From Fibrobacter sp. (GTDB taxonomy: Bacteria > Fibrobacterota > Fibrobacteria > Fibrobacterales > Fibrobacteraceae): a stretch of DNA of 32,688 bases. Each line of letters opens with the position of its first letter. Within the stretch, counting starts at the first letter, position 1. Positions 1-8,221 of this stretch are shown here, one piece after another. The notes under the pieces are model-generated. The model worked only from the letters and a program-made list of their open reading frames with translations, was not told the origin of the DNA and searched no databases. Location: the NCBI GenBank assembly GCA_012511955.1, contig JAAZFC010000063.1, positions 1 to 32,688 of the forward strand, in the 5' to 3' direction. The position numbers and the translations under genes are program-made.

Positions 1-1
1 A

Positions 2-484
2 ATTAATTGTGGTGGCGTAATTATTGGTGGTGAAGTTATGGCTTTAAAAGAGATTGAATGTGCTGAATTAGGCAGTGAAGTGGGCACCAAAACTTTAGCC
101 TATATTCGCAAGCATTACCGTCAAGAAAAAGCTAAAGAATCTATAACTGAAATATTAAAAGAAATAAATCTTCATTATGAAGAGTATAAGAATTATTTGA
201 AAATTAAAGTGTTGAGTGATGAAAATTTAGAAAACTTAGCTGAAGACATTGAAACAATTAAACAACTAGTTCAGCGTAAAAATAATTTAGAGAAATTAAT
301 AGATAAGTTTGAAGAAGTGGTTAAAGAAGTAGAAAATCCTGCAATAAAAGTGTTAAAAACTTTGTGGACCGATGTAGTTCTTGCTGGACCACATACTAGA
401 CACACCGTTATGGAAAAGCATGAAGGACCTTTACGAATAAGAGAAGATGATAAAAAGGGATTAATTGACATACAGCGGAGTTAA
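2..484 (+). CDS. FapA-like (DUF342) protein, C-terminal part; start lies outside the window
   Basis: The reading frame is already open at base 2, so only the C-terminal 160 or so residues are present. The first visible residues form a glycine-rich beta-helix rung (CGGVIIGGEVMALKEIE) followed by GSEVGTKT. This pattern is typical of the DUF342/FapA fold, where 'GG-I-A---I---IGS--G--T' precedes a coiled coil. A charged helical stretch of about 85 residues follows, then a short beta segment containing AGPHTRHTVMEKHEGPLRI, which resembles the final domain of FapA. An ATG at 38 is in frame but is probably internal. FapA proteins are linked to polar flagellar assembly in some bacteria; in non-flagellated relatives their role is unknown. 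The stop is one base before the next gene's ATG, so the two are probably co-translated. The family call is by motif resemblance. Confidence 0.65.
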   Translation: MNCGGVIIGGEVMALKEIECAELGSEVGTKTLAYIRKHYRQEKAKESITEILKEINLHYEEYKNYLKIKVLSDENLENLAEDIETIKQLVQRKNNLEKLIDKFEEVVKEVENPAIKVLKTLWTDVVLAGPHTRHTVMEKHEGPLRIREDDKKGLIDIQRS

Positions 485-485
485 A

Positions 486-935
486 ATGAGTACAATTTCT
501 ACTAATGAAGATATTCATAAATTCATTCATAACATTAATGAATTATACTTATTACAAGCAACTAGAGTTTTAGTTTGTGTAGAGGGCTTTGCTGCTAAGA
601 AGTTGTTGGCAAGTTGGTTAGATAAAAAACGATATGTAAAAGCAATGCATTTTGAAACCGGCGACGATTTAATTCGCGCTTTTGCAGAGTCTAGTGATAA
701 AACTATTTTGGTATATGATTTAAAAACACCAGGCCGTAATGGACTCGAAATGATTTCAGTACTGCGTAAATTACCCGGAGGCGGTAAAAACGCTTCTATT
801 ATAATGTGCGGAGATAATTTGAACTTTCAAGCCATAGAAAAACTTCAAAAACTAGGTGTGGGTGCTGTACTAAATAAGCCTTTTAATGAAGAACAGTTGT
901 CTAGTGCATTTAAAAGTTTATCCATGCCTTATTAA
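486..935 (+). CDS. Stand-alone response-regulator receiver domain, atypical active site
   Basis: A 149-residue protein consisting of one CheY-like receiver domain after a helical N-terminal extension of about 25 residues. The phosphoacceptor is probably D78 in YDLKTPGRNGLEM, and the conserved Lys is K131 in LNKPF. Two usual active-site features are altered: the acidic pair after strand beta-1 is reduced to VCVEG (one Glu, E33), and the Thr/Ser before the last helix is replaced by Cys (IIMCGD, C108). There is no DNA-binding or enzymatic output domain. I chose the ATG at 486 because GGAG lies 6 bases upstream; an in-frame ATG at 465 inside the preceding gene has no such site. It follows the FapA-like gene with a one-base gap. 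It may act through protein contacts, or be a slowly or non-phosphorylated receiver. Confidence 0.8.
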   Translation: MSTISTNEDIHKFIHNINELYLLQATRVLVCVEGFAAKKLLASWLDKKRYVKAMHFETGDDLIRAFAESSDKTILVYDLKTPGRNGLEMISVLRKLPGGGKNASIIMCGDNLNFQAIEKLQKLGVGAVLNKPFNEEQLSSAFKSLSMPY

Positions 936-971
936 TGACATTTTATTAGTTAATTTGTAAATTTTGCCCCC

Positions 972-3416
972 ATGGGTAAAAGTAATCCGTATATAATAGC
1001 CATAGATGGCGCTTCTGGTACTGGTAAAAGTACTACAGCTCGCTTTGTTGCGGATCGTTTAGGCGTGTGTTATATAGACACAGGTGCCATGTATAGAGCT
1101 TATACTTACAAAGCTTTATCACATAAAATTTCCATAGAAGATGAAGAATCCCTACTAGCATTACTAAAAGAAACTAAAATTAGTTTTAATGATAAAAATG
1201 AGGTTTTGCTAGACGGTGTAGTATGTGGTGCAGAAATTCGCAGCCCTGAAGTAACAAAGGCTGTATCATATTATAGTGCAATTCCCCAAGTGCGCACTGA
1301 GCTTATCGAAGTGCAGCGCAGTATAGGAAATAGTCGCACTTCTGTTTTAGATGGGCGAGATATAGGCACCACAGTGTTTCCCCAAGCTCAATTTAAATTT
1401 TTTCTTACCGCAGATTATAAAGTTAGAGCGCATCGGCGATATTTAGAATTTCAAAAAATGGGTGTTCAAACCACTTTAGTAGAAGTGGAAGAGAACTTAC
1501 GCCAACGAGATGCCGTTGATTCAAATCGCGAAATTGCTCCTCTGCGCCGTGCAGAAGACGCTATAGTTATTGACACCACTCAGCTATCAATTGAAGAACA
1601 GGTGGAACAGGTTTGTGTTCATGTAGGAGTGGTAACATCTACACAAACGCTGACATCAAAACCAAAAATAAATATGAAACATAAATTAATAAAAGGTACC
1701 CAAGAGGACCTTGAGGAAATCCTTGCAGCCGAAGAAGATCTCGGTAATTTAATAGATCTTAAAGGTGAAGCTCTAGAAATTTACGGAGATTCTCTCGAAG
1801 GCGTCGAAGAGGGTAAAGTGGTGATTGGCACCATTCGCGAAGTTTACGATAACAGCGTTTTAGTTGATGTAAGCTTTAAATCAGAAGGCGAAATAGCCCG
1901 CGGAGAGTTTAAAGAAGATCAAGAAATTGTTGTGGGCTCAGAAATAGAAGTTTTCATTGAAAAACTTGAAGATTCCCAAGGCAACTTAATGCTTTCTAAG
2001 CAAAAAGCTGATTTTGTAAGAGTTTGGGAAAAAATTCATGAAGCTTTTGAAAATGAAAAAATCGTCAGTGGAACACTTACTCGTCGGATTAAAGGTGGTG
2101 TAGTTGTTGATTTGTTTGGAATTGATGCGTTTTTGCCTGGTTCACAAATTGATTTGCGCCAAATCCCTGATATCAATGATCTTATTGGCCAAACCTTTGA
2201 CCTTAAAGTTATCAAAGTAAACAAAGCTCGTCGCAACATCGTAGTTTCTCGCAGGGTTGTGCTCGAAGAAGAACGCTCACGCTTGCGTGGCGATGTGTTG
2301 GAAACTCTTGAAAAAGATCAAGTACGCAAAGGTATTGTTAAAAATATCACCGATTTTGGCGCCTTTATTGACTTGGGTGGTGTAGATGGTTTGTTGCACA
2401 TTACCGATATGTCTTACAAACGCATAAATCATCCTTCAGAAATGGTGGATTTAGGTCAAGAAGTAGAAGTAATTGTGCTTGACTTTAACGATCAAAAAGA
2501 GCGTATTTCTTTGGGGATGAAGCAATTGCGTCCTCATCCTTGGAAAGATATTGCCGAACGCTACCCCGATGGAACCAAAGTTTCTGGAAAAGTGGTTTCT
2601 ATCACTGATTACGGTGCTTTTGTGGAAATCGATACCGGCGTAGAAGGCTTGATTCATGTATCCGAAATGTCTTGGACTCAGCATGTTAAACATCCTTCTA
2701 AAGTGCTAGTAGTTGGTCAAGAAATTGAAGCTGTAGTGCTTAAAGTAGAAGAAGATGCCGAGCGTATTTCTCTTGGTATCAAACAATTAGAACCCGATCC
2801 ATGGGAATCCATTGAGAGTGAGTTGCCTCCAGGTGCCAGTGTTTCTGGTGAAATTCGCAACTTGGCTTCATTTGGAGCTTTTGTGGAAATCAAAGAAGGC
2901 GTAGATGGCTTAATTCATGTATCTGATATGTCTTGGACTAAAAAGATCCAACATCCTTCAGAATTAGTGAAGAAAGGTGATCGCGTAGATTGTGTGGTCT
3001 TAGCTGTAGATCGTGAAAAACGCAGAATATCACTATCTATGAAACACTTAGAAGAAGATCCATGGGATACTATAGAAACAGCTTATTCTGTAGATGCTGA
3101 AGTAGAGTGTGTAATTGTACGCATGCTCGACCGCGGTGTAGTAGTTGAGCTTGATAATGGTATCGAAGGATTTATTCATGTGGCAAAATTAACTACGGAA
3201 TACATTAAAGTTCCTAGTGATGCCTTTGCTGTGGGCGATAAAGTGCCAGCAGTGGTGTCAGAAATAGATCAACCTAACCGAAAACTGTATTTAAGCGTTG
3301 TGGATTACTTTAAAAATAAAGAATCTGCAGAATTACAGGAATATCTTGACAAACATAAGCCTACTGGTTCTGGGAATACCCTAGCTGATGCAGGGCTAGA
3401 ACCTATAGAAGAGTAA
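972..3416 (+). CDS. cmk-rpsA: Fused cytidylate kinase / 30S ribosomal protein S1
   Basis: One uninterrupted 814-residue frame joins two essential proteins. Residues 1-220 are cytidylate kinase, which phosphorylates CMP and dCMP: P-loop GASGTGKST (13-21), IDTGAMYRA, LDGRDIGT (126-133), and RQRDAVDSNR followed by APL (177-191). After a linker of about 15 residues comes S1, which unwinds and docks mRNA on the 30S subunit, with six S1 repeats at roughly 280-344, 363-428, 449-516, 534-604, 621-691 and 706-776. Repeats 3-6 show the canonical FGAF-V-EGL-H-S pattern. cmk and rpsA are commonly neighbours in other bacteria, so the fusion fits known gene order. Met235 (ATG at 1674) lies exactly where S1 would begin but has no visible ribosome-binding site, so separate S1 translation is possible but unsupported. 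The gene start also lacks a clear Shine-Dalgarno. A terminator follows. Confidence 0.95.
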   Translation: MGKSNPYIIAIDGASGTGKSTTARFVADRLGVCYIDTGAMYRAYTYKALSHKISIEDEESLLALLKETKISFNDKNEVLLDGVVCGAEIRSPEVTKAVSYYSAIPQVRTELIEVQRSIGNSRTSVLDGRDIGTTVFPQAQFKFFLTADYKVRAHRRYLEFQKMGVQTTLVEVEENLRQRDAVDSNREIAPLRRAEDAIVIDTTQLSIEEQVEQVCVHVGVVTSTQTLTSKPKINMKHKLIKGTQEDLEEILAAEEDLGNLIDLKGEALEIYGDSLEGVEEGKVVIGTIREVYDNSVLVDVSFKSEGEIARGEFKEDQEIVVGSEIEVFIEKLEDSQGNLMLSKQKADFVRVWEKIHEAFENEKIVSGTLTRRIKGGVVVDLFGIDAFLPGSQIDLRQIPDINDLIGQTFDLKVIKVNKARRNIVVSRRVVLEEERSRLRGDVLETLEKDQVRKGIVKNITDFGAFIDLGGVDGLLHITDMSYKRINHPSEMVDLGQEVEVIVLDFNDQKERISLGMKQLRPHPWKDIAERYPDGTKVSGKVVSITDYGAFVEIDTGVEGLIHVSEMSWTQHVKHPSKVLVVGQEIEAVVLKVEEDAERISLGIKQLEPDPWESIESELPPGASVSGEIRNLASFGAFVEIKEGVDGLIHVSDMSWTKKIQHPSELVKKGDRVDCVVLAVDREKRRISLSMKHLEEDPWDTIETAYSVDAEVECVIVRMLDRGVVVELDNGIEGFIHVAKLTTEYIKVPSDAFAVGDKVPAVVSEIDQPNRKLYLSVVDYFKNKESAELQEYLDKHKPTGSGNTLADAGLEPIEE

Positions 3417-3432
3417 GAACATATATAATTAT

Positions 3433-3463
3433 AAAGAGATTGTGTAAACAATCTCTTTTTTTT
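3433..3463 (+). terminator. Rho-independent terminator after cmk-rpsA
   Basis: Perfect 10-bp stem AAAGAGATTG / CAATCTCTTT with a 6-base loop TGTAAA, running into eight consecutive T. It sits 16 bases after the cmk-rpsA stop. Confidence 0.9.
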
Positions 3464-3488
3464 ATAAAAAAAGTAGTACAATAAAAGT

Positions 3489-4307
3489 ATGCTTACTCGT
3501 GAAGATCTTTTAAAAGAATACCAAGAACTAGCGCCTTATCCAGCTGTTTTATTGAGACTGTCTGAAATTGTACTTTCTGGAACATATACTATTGACGATA
3601 TAGTAAATGTGATAAAGTACGATCAGGGTATCACTGTAGATGTGATTCGTTATTCTAACTCTGTGGAGTCTAGTTCTTCGCGAAGCATTGCTTCTTTGCA
3701 AGATGCTATTGTGCGTATGGGGGGAAGTCGAATTTTACGCTATCTTTTAGCTCGATGGTTTTATAGTAGTGTTAGTAGCGCTTTAAAGGCAGACAGGCAG
3801 TCTAAGGCTTTTTGGCAACATGGAGTGATTTCTGCGTTGGCCAGCGAAGTTTTAAGTGAAGAATTTCCAAAATTAAGCCATCAAGATGCTTTTACCACGG
3901 CGCTGTTGCACGATATAGGAATGATTCCATTAAGCATGCATGCCATGAAAATGTCTTTAGACTTTGATTGGAGTGTTTTTGCAGATGATTTGGATACGGA
4001 GCTAAAACTTTTTGGTAATTCTCATGCTGAGACTGGTGCCATGTTGCTTGAATATTGGGGATTTCCCCTAGATATGGTGGATGCAGTGCGTTTTCACTCC
4101 TTAGGGGAGGGAGGGCCATCTCCATTAAGTGATTTAGTTCGAATGTCAAGTTATTTTGCCGCTCAAACAGCATTGGATGTGGAGATGAGAGAGAAAACTT
4201 TCCAAGGTTTTGGCGTTGACATAGATAAGACAACATTTCAGAGAATTATAACGAAGCTTGAAAGCCACTCTTTTTTACTTTTCGACGAATTAAAAGCGAT
4301 GGATTAA
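3489..4307 (+). CDS. HDOD-domain signalling protein
   Basis: A 272-residue protein that is almost entirely one HDOD domain, a degenerate HD-hydrolase relative used in bacterial signal output and motility control. Visible family features are the N-terminal APYPAVLLRLSEI helix, the IVNVIKYDQGITVDVIRYSNS block (typical 'I---D--L---LL---NS' pattern), SIASLQDAIVRMGG, and the pseudo-catalytic LLHDIGMIPL (H141-D142). There is no attached receiver, GGDEF or CheW domain. Start ATG at 3489 follows a strong terminator, so it has its own transcription. Its stop overlaps, on the opposite strand, the stop of the release-factor-like gene (TTAA at 4304-4307). Catalytic activity is not expected for this family; the regulatory partner is unknown. 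Confidence 0.85.
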   Translation: MLTREDLLKEYQELAPYPAVLLRLSEIVLSGTYTIDDIVNVIKYDQGITVDVIRYSNSVESSSSRSIASLQDAIVRMGGSRILRYLLARWFYSSVSSALKADRQSKAFWQHGVISALASEVLSEEFPKLSHQDAFTTALLHDIGMIPLSMHAMKMSLDFDWSVFADDLDTELKLFGNSHAETGAMLLEYWGFPLDMVDAVRFHSLGEGGPSPLSDLVRMSSYFAAQTALDVEMREKTFQGFGVDIDKTTFQRIITKLESHSFLLFDELKAMD

Positions 4308-4798
4308 GGTGGATTTAATCTATTAAGTTTGTTTTTTTGCCTAATCTTTTGCACTTCGCTAATTAACTGTTTTTCGCTAAAAAAAATGCGTACTAATGCG
4401 CTATTGCTTAAATTCCATTTTTCTGCTACTGGTTTTAATTGCCCTTGGTAATGTTCAAAATAATCTAAAACTTGGGCTATCCAAGGAGCATAAAGGAGGT
4501 TTTGTGATGAAATTCGACCTTTTTGTCCAGGAAACTCCATAACTTCTTCATCTATGGGTTCTCTTACTTTAATTGCTATGCTCAAGCGTAGCCTTTTTAA
4601 AGCTAAACTTTTATTTATATGAGGTGAGCGATTCTCATTGCATAAGATTTCTAAATTAAAAGGACTATATTTAATACGAACACCAGAAAAGGTTTTATTG
4701 CGTTTTTGTCCCCCTGGCCCTCCGCCACGGTGAGCTTGAACAGTACAATGCTTTAATAATTCTTCTGGCTTCATTAACAATAGGTCGTTTCGATGCAT
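4304..4798 (-). CDS. Release-factor-like GGQ protein (RF-1 domain, ArfB/YaeJ-type rescue factor candidate)
   Basis: A 164-residue protein carrying the peptidyl-tRNA-hydrolysing loop of class I release factors: HRGGGPGGQKRNKT, with GGQ at residues 29-31. It has no codon-recognition domain, so it is probably a stand-alone RF-1 domain protein acting on stalled ribosomes like ArfB, or one of the related uncharacterised 'release factor-like' families. It lacks the long basic C-terminal tail rich in Lys/Arg that ArfB inserts into the mRNA channel, although the last 20 residues (EVQKIRQKNKLNRLNPP) are basic and could serve. The start codon overlaps that of the divergent lipoprotein gene in a shared ATGCAT palindrome. 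Met9 (codon beginning at 4774 on this strand) is an alternative start. The RF-1 domain call is firm; the exact subfamily is not. Confidence 0.8.
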   Translation of the reverse strand: MHRNDLLLMKPEELLKHCTVQAHRGGGPGGQKRNKTFSGVRIKYSPFNLEILCNENRSPHINKSLALKRLRLSIAIKVREPIDEEVMEFPGQKGRISSQNLLYAPWIAQVLDYFEHYQGQLKPVAEKWNLSNSALVRIFFSEKQLISEVQKIRQKNKLNRLNPP

Positions 4799-5488
4799 AA
4801 TTTTAAAAATAGTAGTTTTTATTTGTTGGTAATGCTTTTTTTGTTTTTTTGGGGTTGTGCAAGTAACCCTAGTCCTTCAGAAGATAAGGTTAAACGCGAG
4901 GCGGTACCCGATTCATTGCGCTTAGTTTTATTAGAAAAAACTTATCATAGAATATTGACTTTTGATTTGAATAAAGAACCCATGGATAGTATCAAGGTTA
5001 TGCTTACTGATGAAAGTCTTTACTGGATAGAAGAAATTGAAAACGCAGCTTTAAATGAAAGTAGAGATTTTGTAGAAGCCAGACCTTTTCATGAAATATT
5101 GACCATTGTAACTTTTAGAATTTTGGAGCGCGACAAAAAGTTGCGGGGCATTTATTCTGATAGGCTTTTGCATTTGGCTCTGGGACATTCAGGCTTGTTT
5201 AGCAAGGTAAACTCCTTGGAGTTGGGAGAGTTTGAAATCAAAGTAGATAGGGGAATGCGCGGTTTAAAAATTTCACCTAAAGTTCCTATAATATTTTTTG
5301 AGTGGGAAGATAACAGATGGAAATTTGATTTGTACAACACCATGCCCTTGGTTTTGCGCGGGGTGGAAACCATAGGTATAAAAAAAGAATGGGAACCTGG
5401 CTATACTGTGATATATTTATTAGAAAAACTTTATCGCCGACAGTTGAATTTTGATATAGACGAAGAGTTTTTAGAACCTAATAGATGA
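4793..5488 (+). CDS. Predicted lipoprotein of unknown function
   Basis: A 231-residue protein with an N-terminal hydrophobic segment ending in the lipobox FFWGC (Cys22), so it should be lipidated after Lgt processing; lgt lies about 1 kb downstream. The mature part is mixed alpha/beta, rich in charged residues, with no motif I recognise. It has FFEWEDNRWKFDLYNTMPL near the C-terminus, reminiscent of NTF2-like or other small alpha+beta domains, but that is only an impression. It starts at ATG 4793, overlapping the start codon of the divergent GGQ gene; AGG about 8 bases upstream is a weak ribosome-binding site. Its TGA is 4 bases before the Nudix gene, so those two are likely co-transcribed. 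Confidence 0.75.
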   Translation: MHNFKNSSFYLLVMLFLFFWGCASNPSPSEDKVKREAVPDSLRLVLLEKTYHRILTFDLNKEPMDSIKVMLTDESLYWIEEIENAALNESRDFVEARPFHEILTIVTFRILERDKKLRGIYSDRLLHLALGHSGLFSKVNSLELGEFEIKVDRGMRGLKISPKVPIIFFEWEDNRWKFDLYNTMPLVLRGVETIGIKKEWEPGYTVIYLLEKLYRRQLNFDIDEEFLEPNR

Positions 5489-5492
5489 TTTT

Positions 5493-6038
5493 ATGACTAA
5501 AAAAGCTTGGAAAGTCTTAACCACTAAAGCCTTAATAGAATCTCCTTGGCTAAGCGTATATAGCCAGCGTTGTGCATTGCCCAATGGTAAGATTATCGAA
5601 GACTTTTACACCGTAGAGCAGCCCCATTGGGCTATTATTTTAGCTCAAACAGTTAATGACACTTGGGTGCTCACTGAGCAATATAGGCATGGAGTACAAA
5701 AATATCTGTGGGAGTTTCCCGCAGGGATTATTGAACAAGGGGAAGCGCCCCTAAAAGCAGCTCAACGCGAATTACTAGAAGAAACAGGTTATCATAGCGA
5801 TAAATGGCACACTAAGCAAGTTTTGCCAGTTAATCCCGATAGGCAAAGCGGGCATTTTCATGTGTTTTACGCATCCCAAGCTCGGCGCATACAAGAAGCT
5901 CAACTAGATGATAGTGAAGACATAAAAACCCAAGAGTTTTCCACCGCTCAGTTAAAAAAAAAGATGTTAAATGGAGAATTTATCCATCCTCACCACATAG
6001 CAGCTTGGCTTTTAAACCAAGATTCTTTTACTCTTTAA
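5493..6038 (+). CDS. Nudix hydrolase, ADP-ribose pyrophosphatase type
   Basis: A 181-residue protein with a perfect Nudix box G-x5-E-x7-RELLEETGY at residues 78-100 (Gly78, Glu84, Arg92, Glu93, Glu96, Glu97, Gly99), the Mg-binding loop-helix-loop that cleaves nucleoside diphosphates linked to another group. The upstream EQYRHGVQKYLWEFPAG segment (62-78) is the hallmark of ADP-ribose pyrophosphatases (NudF/ADPRase-like), so ADP-ribose or a similar nucleotide sugar is the likely substrate. It starts 4 bases after the lipoprotein stop without a clear Shine-Dalgarno and probably depends on coupling. The last 11 bases overlap the 3' end of convergent lgt. Confidence 0.9.
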   Translation: MTKKAWKVLTTKALIESPWLSVYSQRCALPNGKIIEDFYTVEQPHWAIILAQTVNDTWVLTEQYRHGVQKYLWEFPAGIIEQGEAPLKAAQRELLEETGYHSDKWHTKQVLPVNPDRQSGHFHVFYASQARRIQEAQLDDSEDIKTQEFSTAQLKKKMLNGEFIHPHHIAAWLLNQDSFTL

Positions 6039-6885
6039 TGGTTTTGGGCTTTTTTTCTTGCCAAATCCAAATAGCTATTCCAGCGGCGATCATGGCAAAG
6101 CATAGCCATTGTCCGCGGGTAAAGCCCAAGTTACTTAGGCCAATGTGCGCATCAGGTTCGCGGAAATATTCAATAATAAAGCGGAAAAATCCATATCCCA
6201 TTAGATATAAAGACATGATATGGGTTTTAAACAAGGGCTTTTTGGTGAGCCAATAAAGTATTGCAAACAAGATCACCCCTTCAAAAAGCATTTCATAAAT
6301 TTGTGAAGGGTGTCGTAGCATTTGCGTGGCATCGGTGGGGAACAGCATTCCAATGGGCGATGTAGTCACGCGACCATATAATTCACCGTTGATAAAGTTG
6401 CCTAGTCTGCCCCAAGTATAGCCTAGAGGTACAGCTACAAAAGTTAAATCACTCCATTTCCAATAATCCCATTTTTCTTTTTTAATACAATAAGTCGCTG
6501 CTCTAAAGGCGCCGATTAAACCGCCATGATAAGACATTCCCGCAATTCCTGTAAAATGGAAACCTTGGTTAAATGAAAAGGGTAAAAATATTTCTAAAGG
6601 ATTTTTAAGATAATAGCTCAGGTTGTAAAAAACTACATAACCCAAGCGGGCACCAACTAAAATTCCACCGATTACCCATGAGGCATAAGTGTCTAACTGC
6701 TCTTTGGTAACGCCCAGTTTGTCTCTTTTGCTAATGCGCAACATTAAGTGATAAACCGTGAAAAAAGCGGCTAAATACATTAGCCCGTACCAGCGTACGG
6801 GAAATGACCCAATATGGAAAAAAGTAGGGTCTAAGTTTTGGGGAATAAGGTTCCACCAACTGTATTGTATGGCATTAGCATTCAT
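6028..6885 (-). CDS. lgt: Prolipoprotein diacylglyceryl transferase
   Basis: A 285-residue inner-membrane enzyme that transfers diacylglycerol from phosphatidylglycerol to the lipobox Cys of prolipoproteins, the first step of lipoprotein maturation. The family signature GRLGNFINGELYGR is intact (residues 159-172, including R160, N163, E168 and R172), as is the catalytic-loop MSYHGGLIG with H120 and the N-terminal PVRWYGLMYL. Several hydrophobic segments and a length of 285 are normal for Lgt. It is the last gene of a minus-strand cluster orn - transpeptidase - lgt, 38 bases after the transpeptidase stop. Several likely substrates lie in this window (lipoproteins at 4793 and 27657). Confidence 0.95.
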   Translation of the reverse strand: MNANAIQYSWWNLIPQNLDPTFFHIGSFPVRWYGLMYLAAFFTVYHLMLRISKRDKLGVTKEQLDTYASWVIGGILVGARLGYVVFYNLSYYLKNPLEIFLPFSFNQGFHFTGIAGMSYHGGLIGAFRAATYCIKKEKWDYWKWSDLTFVAVPLGYTWGRLGNFINGELYGRVTTSPIGMLFPTDATQMLRHPSQIYEMLFEGVILFAILYWLTKKPLFKTHIMSLYLMGYGFFRFIIEYFREPDAHIGLSNLGFTRGQWLCFAMIAAGIAIWIWQEKKPKTIKE

Positions 6886-6923
6886 AGGGCAAAATATACA
6901 TAAGGCAGAGGTAAAAAATGACT

Positions 6924-8216
6924 TTAAGGCAAATATTCTTTAGCCCAATGATTTATCATTACCCCAGCAACGCCAGTGGCGGGTAAAGTTCGTAAATTGT
7001 CATGCACTTGCATCACTACAATTACTACTGATTTATTGGGCTCCTCTTTGGATTGGGCAAAGCCCGCAAACCAATCGTAGCGACCTTTGGGGTCTAAACC
7101 GTCGAGGGAACCAGTTTTGCCTCCAATGTTTAATTTTCTGCGATTATAATTATAAACAGTTTTATTTACATATTTTCGAGCGGTGCCATGGGTGGCAGTG
7201 CGTAAAAAAAGTTGCCTCATACCAAAATGGGTATTATCAGAAAACTTATGGGCTGATAAAGGATAGGGTTTATCGGGGGCCAAATCCGAACTAAGATGTT
7301 TGCTCCAAGGAAAAGTCTCAGGTTGTTCCGTTAAGAAAGCCCGCACTATTGCCGCTGTATGTAATGGTTAAATAGTATTAGCTTTAGTGAATCCTGAAGC
7401 GCACTTTGCTACCGCATAGCCGGTGTCAGGTGGGGCGAAAATAGATTGTCCATGGGGACTTAATCCAAAAGGGATAGTTTGATTAAAACCTAAGTAACGA
7501 GCGTGTCTGCGTAGAGAGTTGCCGCCTAAATGTTGTCCAATTATTCCCATCACGGGGTTGCTAGACAAGGCAAAGGCTTGCATTAAAGTTTGTTTTGGAC
7601 CTTGGTAATTTTCTGGTATTCTCAGCTGCCTTAAATAGAGAGTATTGCTTCTTCCAATAATGGGAATTTCGTTATTTATACCATAGCGGCGGGTTTCCAT
7701 GGCCGTGGCAGCGGTGAGAATTTTAATGATAGAAGCTGCGGGAAAGGTGCTGCGGGTGAGCCATAGTGGTTCGCTTCTAAGGGCAGAGTCCGATCGCTGC
7801 CCCCATGCTAAGATTTCATTGCTAGGGGCATCTACCATAAGAATAAAAGCTCCAAAAGGCTTTTGCTGTTGTAAAATTCTGCGAATATGCTTAGCTAAAA
7901 CCGTATCTTTTTGATTATAGAGGTTTAAAGGAGAACTTGGTTTTTGAATATCCACTACTTTTCTTTGGGGAAGGCTCGTTGTGTCAATTTTTAAAGCAAT
8001 AACCGAACTAGAAACAGCAATTGAGCTGGAGTTTTTTGTTTCACTTGAAGATGAAATAGGAGTTGTATTATCTAGTTCTTGCTGATTTTTTTGACAAAAA
8101 TAAGTAGCAAGAGCTATTACCACTATCAATAATACCCTATTAATCCATTTGATAAATTTAAACTTAGGTTTTTTGGGTCTGTTTTTACTGCGATAATAAT
8201 AATTTAACGAGCCCAC
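6924..8216 (-). pseudogene. Penicillin-binding transpeptidase-like protein interrupted by an in-frame TAA
   Basis: The frame encodes 282 residues, then TAA (7368-7370 read on the minus strand), then continues in the same frame for 147 more. N-terminal features: basic cytoplasmic stretch, one membrane helix (about 26-41), a Ser-rich linker, then a PF00905-type transpeptidase domain with SxxK at 162-165 (SIIK) and SxN at 218-220 (SSN). The third motif, KTG (GGKTGS, about 367-369), lies beyond the stop. Residues around the stop read ANTI*PLHTAAIVRAF; many PBPs have TISPLH-A at this place, so the ancestral codon was probably Ser TCA. It is short (430) and lacks the N-terminal dimerisation domain of high-molecular-weight PBPs. 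The start is GTG at 8216, 5 bases after orn. Without readthrough the product lacks KTG and should be inactive. Confidence 0.8.
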
Positions 8217-8221
8217 AATAC

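Noticed and set aside
1674-3416. Separate rpsA gene starting at ATG 1674
   Set aside because: The frame runs uninterrupted from the kinase, and no Shine-Dalgarno precedes this Met; kept as an open possibility within the fusion entry, not as its own gene.
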